Shown: positions 55,801 through 62,503 of the stretch, in pieces
How positions within the stretch are numbered: position 1 is the stretch's first letter
Layout of the letters: every line of letters begins with the position of its first letter
Origin: JAPORY01 sp965215385
GTDB lineage: Bacteria; Pseudomonadota; Alphaproteobacteria; Rhodobacterales; Rhodobacteraceae
Length of the DNA stretch: 64,000 nt
Reading direction: 5' to 3'
Assembly (NCBI GenBank): GCA_965215385.1
Contig: OZ244059.1
Location: forward strand, 3,472,001-3,536,000
Position numbers and translations under genes: made by a program
Notes under the pieces: generated by a model
Seen by the model: the letters and a program-made list of their open reading frames with translations, nothing else
Databases searched by the model: none
What the model was told of the DNA's origin: nothing

Positions 55801-57138
55801 TGTTGCCGATACCGCGCTTACGGCACCTAGGACCGTGCCGGCAACGGCGCGAACTTCAAATTCGTAAGTCTGACTGTTGGTTAGGCCAGTGACCGTATGG
55901 CTGGTGGTGGACGCACTAGAACTAATCTGCGTCCAACTCCCCCAACTGCCGCCGGAAATCCTTTGACGTAAATCATATCTCGTGATCGCAGAGTTGCTCG
56001 GATCGTTCCACGTCAGCACCACCTGGGCGTCACCTGACGAAGCGGACAGATTACTAGGAGCAGCAGGGGCGGTGGGTGACGGGGCGGTCGGTGTTGCCGA
56101 TACCGCGCTTACGGCACCTAGGACCGTGCCGGCAACGGCGCGAACTTCAAATTCGTAAGTCTGACTGTTGGTTAGGCCAGTGACCGTATGGCTGGTGGTG
56201 GACGCACTAGAACTAATCTGCGTCCAACTCCCCCAACTGCCGCCGGAAATCCTTTGACGTAAATCATATCTCGTGATCGCAGAGTTGCTCGGATCGTTCC
56301 ACGTCAGCACCACCTGGGCGTCACCTGACGAAGCGGACAGATTACTAGGAGCAGCAGGGGCGGTGGGTGACGGGGCGGTCGGTGTTGCCGATACCGCGCT
56401 TACGGCACCTAGGACCGTGCCGGCAACGGCGCGAACTTCAAATTCGTAAGTCTGACTGTTGGTTAGGCCAGTGACCGTATGGCTGGTGGTGGACGCACTA
56501 GAACTAATCTGCGTCCAACTCCCCCAACTGCCGCCGGAAATCCTTTGACGTAAATCATATCCCGTGATCGCAGAGTTGCTCGGATCGTTCCACGTCAGCA
56601 CCACCTGGGCGTCACCTGACGAAGCGGACAGATTACTAGGAGCAGCAGGGGCGGTGGGATCATCATTATCATTGACAGTCACGGAAAAGGTACCGGGGCT
56701 GCCCCTCTTGTACAAATTTGGTTCGGTTGCTTTGGCGGGTAGTGAGATTGTAAAGAAACCGTTGTCCTCGTCCTCTCGATCGTCATCGGTACTAACCGTT
56801 ATTATGCCAGATTCTGTCTCCATTTCCGCAATTGTTACATAAAAGTTTGTAACATTCTCACCTACGCCCTGTCTTGCTCCTCTGACTGAGAGCCCAAAAT
56901 CATCACTGTCACTGAGCTGAAATCTCACTTCTAGGGAAGCAGGGGCAGTAACGCTTAGTCGAATTTTGAATGCTGCGCATTCACCCTCCGTGATCGGACC
57001 CGACTTCGGGGGCGTACCGCAGGGAACCCGCTGAAGTGTGACAGAGGGGCGGTTATCATTTTGCGCTTCTACCGGGGACAGAGTAGCCGAGAGCAGCAGG
57101 CATAAAACGATCAGCGTACAGCCGGTTCGGTACCTCAT
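52873..57138 (-). CDS. Large autotransporter-like surface protein with FN3 and Calx-beta-like repeats
   Basis: About 1421 residues from ATG 57138 (RYRTGCTLIVLCLLLSATLS signal peptide); upstream in-frame ATGs to 57249 exist. Order: one Calx-beta-like domain, three near-identical 97-residue FN3 domains (WNDPSNSAIT.YDLRQ), a Thr/Pro-rich linker, three near-identical 113-residue Calx-beta-like repeats, another Calx-type domain, then about 400 residues of beta-barrel ending in VGVKATVRW with a terminal aromatic. The C-terminal barrel suggests outer-membrane anchoring and display. No catalytic domain seen. Probably adhesion; host contact is inference. Confidence 0.85.
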   Translation of the reverse strand: MRYRTGCTLIVLCLLLSATLSPVEAQNDNRPSVTLQRVPCGTPPKSGPITEGECAAFKIRLSVTAPASLEVRFQLSDSDDFGLSVRGARQGVGENVTNFYVTIAEMETESGIITVSTDDDREDEDNGFFTISLPAKATEPNLYKRGSPGTFSVTVNDNDDPTAPAAPSNLSASSGDAQVVLTWNDPSNSAITGYDLRQRISGGSWGSWTQISSSASTTSHTVTGLTNSQTYEFEVRAVAGTVLGAVSAVSATPTAPSPTAPAAPSNLSASSGDAQVVLTWNDPSNSAITRYDLRQRISGGSWGSWTQISSSASTTSHTVTGLTNSQTYEFEVRAVAGTVLGAVSAVSATPTAPSPTAPAAPSNLSASSGDAQVVLTWNDPSNSAITRYDLRQRISGGSWGSWTQISSSASTTSHTVTGLTNSQTYEFEVRAVAGTVLGAVSAVSATPTAPSTPPTTPETPTTPPPTIPETPTTPPPPSAALIFEPDALTVVEGDSGTYTVALATQPTGIVTVTVTGVSDEVTIDTDGLTDGDQNTLTFNSSNWSTAQTVTVTAGEDDDNSDDSTTLNHSASGGDYGSVTGDVAVTVTDNDTPGLVLNPTVLTIDEGGSGTYTVALATQPTGIVTVTVTGVSDEVTIDTDGLTDGDQNTLTFNSSNWSTAQTVTVTAGEDDDNSDDSTTLNHSASGGDYGSVTGDVAVTVTDNDTPGLVLNPTVLTIDEGGSGTYTVALATQPTGIVTVTVTGVSDEVTIDTDGVADGDQNTLTFNSSNWSTAQTVTVTAGEDDDNSDDSTTLNHSASGGDYGSVTGDVAVTVTDNDDQPQPRETPSVIVTAASAGPLAEGELLTFRLTVNPVPLTNLRVNYIVADAKGADFIAPANEGAQMIVIPAGQSTQNLTVATVADSTDEPSGLVSVTVVTGTNYRLGATISSEVEVVDDDLPSMIDDNASALASAYLVRFGRTLAEQTLDGIAVRTAAERTPGFRGALAGQPLTFNSAVPVRAIDPFDSSASPSLILTAQEALLGSRFALTGQPDAAGGTMAFWGRASQNRFDGTERGGGESVLLDGKVTTSLLGADYAQGDWLVGVALTQSKSEGDYFGVGSSTCPQVADRVPMRCDGGIEASLRAAVPYGVWQISEQLEFWGALGKGKGDVTLRSTHRSYRADIDWYMAATGVRGSVLTPSADGSVPAVTIIADALRAKTTSNRGLDLAATNVKVTRLRLGLESRWHLTFDGDSHLTPSLAAGARRDGGDAETGLGFEFGGGITWSHPRLGLSLDLSGRTLIAHEDETFEDRGLSAAFTFDPDPTTQRGPSFSLRHDAGAQFQGGLDALFAPDPMQERAGGSQAESRLTVGAAWGWPIADGRFIGSPYADVGLGTKTRVTTLGWRLAREVTSAPDLYLDLKLTHEADATQVPEQTVGVKATVRW
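54711..55727 (-). repeat. Three tandem 339-bp repeats (113-aa Calx-beta-like units)
   Basis: The string CTGCCACATCACCTGTAACT recurs at 54711, 55050 and 55389, exactly 339 bases apart. Copies are nearly identical (for example GLTDGDQ versus GVADGDQ); the third copy differs more towards 55700. They encode GTYTVALATQPTGIVTVTV units with acidic, calcium-binding-like DDDNSDD stretches. Confidence 0.95.
55791..56663 (-). repeat. Three tandem 291-bp repeats (97-aa FN3 units)
   Basis: GGGCGGTCGGTGTTGCCGAT recurs at 55791, 56082 and 56373, exactly 291 bases apart, and the units look identical except for isolated bases (one gives ITGYDL versus ITRYDL). They encode fibronectin type III domains. Such identity means recent duplication or continuing gene conversion. 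Confidence 0.95.
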
Positions 57139-57584
57139 AGTGAAGTTCCAAATTCCAGAAAGAGTCTTAGAAATAGTCATGAAAAACCGGGGCGCACAAA
57201 AAAGTTCCCTAGTAGTATTCGTTGAGTTAAAAATATTCTTCAATGTCATTTTTCCTTTCTAGGCCTGTCGGACGTTCAAAAAAAAGTTTTGCTAGTCGTT
57301 AAAATTATGTGAGGCCTATGTCAAGTGATTAGGGAGCCACGGGTGTGGTTCTCATATGGTGTCGGCCGAATTTTTGAAGCCGTTGATATGACTAGATAAT
57401 TTTAGATCGGATTTCACGGCTCGCGCCGATTTCGCCGGCTTTCGCGAAACGTTACCCGGTCGCGCCAAATTTTTCCCGATTCGGCGGTTTTAGCCAAGAC
57501 TATTTGCTGTTGTGGCGGGTGTGGTAGCGTGCGCCAAAATTCACCCCAAACGTCTTTGATCAAAGACGAGAAAGGAGCACTCTG

Positions 57585-58025
57585 ATGTCGATCATGCCAC
57601 ACGCAACCGATCTTGCCAAGTCAAAAACGCCACTGGACGGCGACCCGTCACCCGAGCAACGCCTGGTGGCAGCGGGTCACAAGTTTGTCGAGCTGGCCGA
57701 AGACGTTGGTCTATCCGCCGATATCGCGGCACTGTTTCGACAGGACCCCCTCGCCGCCGAACCCGCGGTTCGCGATCTGATGTTTGGCGTCGCTCGTGCG
57801 GTGCTGCAGCCGGCGTTTGCGGCTGTTGACGACCACGGGCCGTCGCTGACGGTCGACGGGAAATCGTCTCACCGAGTAGCGGTCACGCGTGGCGAGGCGA
57901 TGACGATGTTGGGACCGGTCGAGTTTGAGCGGTCACGTTATCGCCGGTCGGGCAACGGTGCGGCGATCATTCCGGCCGACAGTACCCGCGGACTGACGAC
58001 CGGTGGCATGACGCCGGTGGTATGA
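57585..58025 (+). CDS. ISKra4-like transposase, N-terminal ORF (copy 2)
   Basis: 146 residues, the full form of the N-terminal ORF (it keeps the ALFRQDPLAAEPA segment missing in copy 1). Ends in the same ATGA overlap with the catalytic ORF. No slippery heptamer is visible at the junction, so coupled re-initiation is more likely than programmed frameshifting. Confidence 0.8.
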   Translation: MSIMPHATDLAKSKTPLDGDPSPEQRLVAAGHKFVELAEDVGLSADIAALFRQDPLAAEPAVRDLMFGVARAVLQPAFAAVDDHGPSLTVDGKSSHRVAVTRGEAMTMLGPVEFERSRYRRSGNGAAIIPADSTRGLTTGGMTPVV

Positions 58026-59038
58026 TACTGGCGACGGCCGGACTCTCTCTGTCTCTGATGAGTGGTCTCACGGCTCGTGAAAGTGCCGAAGCGTGGCGCC
58101 AGTTCGGCGGTCAGGGCCCTGCTACCGCTTCGCTGATCCGGCTTTCAGCTGCGGTCGGGAGTGAACTGGCGGCGGGTTCCAATGCGTTGCTCGCAACGGT
58201 TCGGGAACGCGCGGCCTTACCATCGGGAACCGCGTCGCTGCTGCTCTCACTTGACGGCGTCATGATGCGGATGCAAGCTGCAACGGTCGGTGACATCGAC
58301 CTTGATGCCGGGTGGCGTGCGGCCGCTGGCGGGGTTGTGGGCTTTGTCGATGCCGCTGGCAACCGGCTGGATGCCGGTTGTTTTGGGCAACGGCCGGCGG
58401 CGGGTAAAGAGACTTTGCCGGCGCCGTTAAGTGCCGAATTATGCCACGGGCTCACGCTTGACCCGAACCTTAAGGTCGTGGCGGTCGCTGATGGGGCACC
58501 GGATAATTGGACGTTTCTGGAAGCTTTGTGCCCCGATTTAGTGCTATTGGATTATTGGCATGCGGCGCAACATCTGAAAGCTTTGGCGGCGGCGGGAACG
58601 GCGTGGTTTGCGAAATGGCGGCATCAGTTGCGCCACGACGCCAACGGCGCGGCCAAGGTCATTGCTGCGTTGCGGTATCGCCTAAGCAACGGAACGGCGG
58701 GCACCCAGCTCTGTCGCGAACTCGGGTCCTTTCGTCACAACCGCCATCGGATGGATGATGCGGCGGCGGCCGGGTATGCCATCGGCTCGGGTGCGGTTGC
58801 AGCCGCCAACAAAGTTTTAGTCACGACGCGGATGAAGCGTTCTGGTCAGAGTTGGGGGCGGGACGGCGGTCAAGGGGTTCTGAGCATCCGCGCCCTGGCC
58901 AAGTCTGGTCGCTTTGATCGGGCTTGGGAAGACTTGGTGCCACGCCGCAATCGCCAAGGTAACTGGGTTCCCAAGCTGCCGGCCAATGATAATCGTGCGA
59001 TTCGCTTGGCATTGGTCGCATCAAGAGGTAAGATATAG
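58022..59038 (+). CDS. ISKra4-like transposase, catalytic ORF (copy 2)
   Basis: 338 residues. Aspartates in LSLDGVMM and VADGAPDNW are present, and the family glutamate is again Ala (GSGAVAAANK), as in copy 1. It lacks 8 residues after QHLKA compared with copy 1 (AAADAAFGQ region). The C-terminus runs a few residues longer (ASRGKI). Confidence 0.8.
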   Translation: MILATAGLSLSLMSGLTARESAEAWRQFGGQGPATASLIRLSAAVGSELAAGSNALLATVRERAALPSGTASLLLSLDGVMMRMQAATVGDIDLDAGWRAAAGGVVGFVDAAGNRLDAGCFGQRPAAGKETLPAPLSAELCHGLTLDPNLKVVAVADGAPDNWTFLEALCPDLVLLDYWHAAQHLKALAAAGTAWFAKWRHQLRHDANGAAKVIAALRYRLSNGTAGTQLCRELGSFRHNRHRMDDAAAAGYAIGSGAVAAANKVLVTTRMKRSGQSWGRDGGQGVLSIRALAKSGRFDRAWEDLVPRRNRQGNWVPKLPANDNRAIRLALVASRGKI

Positions 59039-59103
59039 TGCACCATACAGGACTCGCAGCCCGCGATAGCGACACCGTTGTCACTCTTTATGGAGTTACT
59101 TAG

Positions 59104-59658
59104 ATGGACGCAGACGATCACCCCGTAGAAAGGGTTTTGAAAGAAGCACGCCGCTTTATGGTGCCATTGTATCAGCGCAAATATCAGTGGAGTGACAGGC
59201 TCCTTGAGTCATTCTGGGAAGATGTATCAGCCAAGGCCGTTGAAATCCTCGACGGTGAAAGTAAATTCGAACACTATATGGGCGCACTCATCCTGTCCCC
59301 GGTCGAGGAAGGCTCTCAGATTGCACGTACCCCTCGTGTCTAAGTTGTCGACGGCCAACAGCGCTTGACCACTTTCCAAATTTTTCTAGCGGGCTTACGG
59401 GAAGTCGCGCGGGATCATCAACTTGATGACCTCATAAAGCATATCAACGGCTATCTGTTCAATGAGCAAAAGAGCAAAGATACAGACCCTCTGACACGTT
59501 TCAAACTAACACCAACACCGTCGGATCGGGATATTTTCCAGGACATTATCGAGATGTCCTACAAGGATGTAACCCGTAAGCGTCACGAGCTATTCTACGG
59601 TAAACGCGTTCCCAAGAACACCCAGTTACGCACCTTCGGTGCTAACTACTTGAAATAA
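59104..59658 (+). pseudogene. DUF262 (GmrS/type IV restriction-like) gene, broken
   Basis: The start MDADDHPVERVLKEARRFMVPLYQRKYQWS is typical of DUF262 proteins (cited as VPLYQRKYQWS). A TAA at 59341-59343 interrupts the reading just before the hallmark VVDGQQRLTTFQIFLAGL, which continues in the same frame to 59658. The C-terminal HNH part is absent; sequence switches to the integrase region. DUF262 proteins cleave modified DNA, so this is a dead defence gene. Confidence 0.85.
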
Positions 59659-59743
59659 CTGCTTAGTTTTCTTCTCAAAAACTTGATTTCGGATGCGAAC
59701 CGATGTGGTTTCGTCCGAAATTGCAACCAGAAGAAGAAGAATT

Positions 59744-60850
59744 ATGTCAAAATTAACGGATACACGAGTGCACGCTTTGCGTGCCAAAAAGACAACACAG
59801 AATATTCGAGATACAGAACTAAAAGGCTTTGGTGTTCGCGTCCTGCCAAGCGGGAAGAAACGCTACTTTCTGCACAGCCAACATGATGGCCAGCGCATCT
59901 GGAGGATTATCGGCGACCCGGACAATATGACAGTTAGTGAAGCTCGACAACAAGCCATAAACTTGTTGATGACTTTGCAATCGGGAAAACCTGATACGGA
60001 GACTGTATTCGATACAATAGCTGCCGAAACGTTTCGCCGCTATAGTCGACAGTGGAAGCCGAGTACGCTTGCGGTGAACCAAAAATATTTTCGTCGGAAT
60101 ATCCTGCCTTGTTTCGCAGGGCGGCGGGTTGCTGACATCACATCGCAAGATGTCCGGGATTGGTTCACATCACTGCATGCGACGCCAGTTTCGGCGGATC
60201 GCTCAATGCCTGTGCTGTCGATTATTATGAAGGAAGCGGAGGCAGATGGTTTACGCCCTGAAGGCTCCAATCCCTGCAGAGGTATCAAGTGCTATTGGAG
60301 ACGGAATAGAGAGCGTTTTCTTTCGGCGACTGAATTGGCATATCTTGGCGTTGCATGACGCAGAGCAGGGCCTTCTTCAGCCGTTACGATTCTCTGGCTG
60401 TTGGCATTGACGGGATGTCGATCAAGCGAGATTCTGACTTTACGTTGGACAGACTATCGAGATGGGAATCTCTTTTTGCGTGACAGCAAGACCGGGCCAC
60501 GTATGGTATGGTTATCTAATTCAGCTCGAAAGCTCCTTGATGAACATCCAAGAATATCATTTTGGGTTTTTCCTGCTTTGAAAATCACTGATCCATTTAC
60601 AAAGACAATGCTCTATTCTGTTTGGAAGCGCATTCGAGCTGATGCCGATCTAAAAGATGTTCGCATTCACGATCTGCGTCATTCCTACGCAAGTATGGCG
60701 ATCTCAAGTGGTGAGACGATCCTTACCGTCGGGAAACTTCTGGGACACAATAATCCGGAGACAACTCTCAAATACGCCCATCATGCGGAAACCGATGTGG
60801 AACAAGCGGCCACTGCGATGGATGCTGTTCTTGGGAAAACACAGACATGA
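59744..60850 (+). pseudogene. Tyrosine recombinase/integrase 1, interrupted
   Basis: Phage-type integrase with the arm/DUF4102-like N-terminus (LTDTRVHALRAKKTTQNIRDTELKGFGVRV in part), core-binding domain and catalytic domain (TGCRSSEI, HDLRHSYAS, LLGHNNPETTLKYAH). A TGA at 60356-60358 stops it; the best family alignment passes through another frame there (ALHDAEQGLLQP), indicating two compensating indels near 60345 and 60385. All catalytic residues are downstream of the stop. Confidence 0.85.
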
Positions 60851-61968
60851 GCGGAGTGCGGTTGACGAAATCTCGTGTCGAACGCCTTAAACCAGTGACA
60901 CGGGAATATTCAGTTTCAGATACAGTGGTATCTTCCTTAAGTGTGCGTGTCTATCCTTCAGGAACAAAGACATGGGTATGCACTATAAAAGGGCGCAAAA
61001 TGTCACTTGGCAAGAGTCTTGTAATGTCGCTTGAAGACGCCCGGCGTGCTTGTCTTCAATGTCAAATAGAAGACATTGTGCCGCGTCAAGATATCCCCCT
61101 TTACCGGGAATTCGTTTTGAATATATGGCGCTCAACTTGGTCAACTCGCTGTAAATCAAGTACTGTTGAGAGACGAGATTCTGTTTTAACTCGGCAACTA
61201 TTACCGACTTTCGGATCATTATCATTAGATCGAATCACACGGAAGGCGATTGAAGATTGGTTTGACGGGTACAGTGTTTCTGCACCTGGTGGCGCCAATA
61301 AAGCGCTAGAAATCCTACGCCAAAGTTTGAACTATGCTGTAGAGCGTGATCTAATTTTGATCAATCCAGCAAGCTCTGTGCGTCCGAATCGTCGACCCAA
61401 GTTGAATAGGTTTTTATCTCAAGATGAGATCGGGCAATTGAACGCAGCGTTGGATCGATATGTCGACGGGAACAAAGGTATGCAAGCAGACGTTATTCGT
61501 CTTTTATTGCTCACGGGATGCCGCAAGATGGAAATTGTGGGATTGAAGCGCCGCGAAGTCGATGACCACCGACTTCGCCTTAAAGACAGTAAGACCGGTC
61601 CGAGAACAGTCTATCTTAGTCCCAAAGCACGAGCTATTATTGAAAGACATTTGACTGCACCGGGAGTGTATAGTGAGTATATGTTTCCATCACCGAAAAA
61701 TCCTGAGCGACATCTTTATGAAAAACTGACCCTTTGGGATCGAATCCGACGAGAGATCGGGATTGAGGATGTGCGGTTACATGATTTGCGCCATTGTTAT
61801 GCAAGCCAATGCGTGATGGCCGGTGTTCCACTCCCGGTCGTATCGCGATTGCTTGGGCACAGCCAATGTTCGATGACGCTGCGCTATGCTCATGTCTCTG
61901 ACAAGGATGTCGCTAACGCAGCCGAGAGAATCGGTACACGAATGGAAGCGTTACTTAAAGGTGAGTGA
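60847..61968 (+). CDS. Tyrosine recombinase/integrase 2
   Basis: 373 residues, intact. Catalytic set: Arg in TGCRKMEI, Lys in the beta-hairpin DSKTGPR, HDLRH, His in LLGHSQ and the nucleophile Tyr in LRYAHV. It overlaps the end of integrase 1 by an ATGA, so both were translated from one message. Tandem integrases are typical of genomic islands; the island would extend right into the type I restriction genes. No attachment site was identified. Confidence 0.93.
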   Translation: MSGVRLTKSRVERLKPVTREYSVSDTVVSSLSVRVYPSGTKTWVCTIKGRKMSLGKSLVMSLEDARRACLQCQIEDIVPRQDIPLYREFVLNIWRSTWSTRCKSSTVERRDSVLTRQLLPTFGSLSLDRITRKAIEDWFDGYSVSAPGGANKALEILRQSLNYAVERDLILINPASSVRPNRRPKLNRFLSQDEIGQLNAALDRYVDGNKGMQADVIRLLLLTGCRKMEIVGLKRREVDDHRLRLKDSKTGPRTVYLSPKARAIIERHLTAPGVYSEYMFPSPKNPERHLYEKLTLWDRIRREIGIEDVRLHDLRHCYASQCVMAGVPLPVVSRLLGHSQCSMTLRYAHVSDKDVANAAERIGTRMEALLKGE

Positions 61969-62246
61969 AATTTGTCGGTGGTGGTTCAACTTCAAATACC
62001 GTTAGTGGAAAGCGACTTTTACTATTAACATGGATGCTAGTCAGAAGGTATTAACTGCGTGAAACATCGTTCGATTCCTTTCGACCATTTGAGAGAGCGA
62101 CATTATCGCGAAAGACACGTTCCATGACTGTTGAGATTAACGAAAAAATATTCATGCAGAATTGTGACGGTATATCTCGCATTGAATTGTTGGCGTTAAC
62201 CTGCTATATATCCTGATTTTGAAAACTATATTCTGGGTTATTTCTA
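61969..62246. other. Intergenic between integrase 2 and the MITE-like element
   Basis: No gene is seen. This is AT-rich sequence that would hold the island-side att site or promoter if present; nothing tRNA-like was found. Confidence 0.35.
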
Positions 62247-62406
62247 GGGGCTTATATACATTACTTGACGCAGGCCATTCCTCCCTACAATCGGGATTGA
62301 TATGGTCGATCAGCCCTTTAGTGGACCCAAGTTCTGCGTCTTTCGTCCTGATTGATGCTGTCTAGCGACACGATTTTATCCTTGTCAAGTAAGGTATATA
62401 AGCCCC
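62247..62406. mobile_element. MITE-like element with terminal inverted repeats
   Basis: The end sequences at 62247-62269 and 62384-62406 are inverted copies with a single mismatch (both begin GGGGCTTATATAC when read inward). The 160-bp unit is flanked on both sides by TA (62245-62246 and 62407-62408), the duplication expected for IS630/Tc1-mariner-type transposition. It contains no gene; a short antisense frame across it is not credible. Confidence 0.7.
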
Positions 62407-62503
62407 TATTTCTAATACGTTTCACGAGATTCAAGGCATTTATTGGCACTGAAACTGTTGGGTCATACGCCGGTTTCCGAGAAGTTACAATAGAGTAGGA
62501 ATA

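Larger units (their letters stand above)
57347..59055 (+). mobile_element. ISKra4-like insertion sequence, copy 2
   Basis: Same element and orientation as copy 1, from GGTTCTCATATGGTGT at 57347 to the matching right end (CACCATACAGGACTC) at 59055. Internal differences include the presence of 39 bases missing in copy 1 and the absence of 24 bases present there. It lies between the surface-protein gene and a DUF262 pseudogene. Confidence 0.8.

Noticed and set aside
54757..55830. Three plus-strand ORFs with repeated MVERGAVIAVIVVFASGN starts
   Set aside because: They are antisense shadows of the Calx-beta-like repeats of the surface protein; the repetition comes from the repeats.
62055..62085. 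tRNA-like GTTCGATTCC near the integrase (possible att/tRNA)
   Set aside because: No acceptor stem or anticodon arm can be formed around it.
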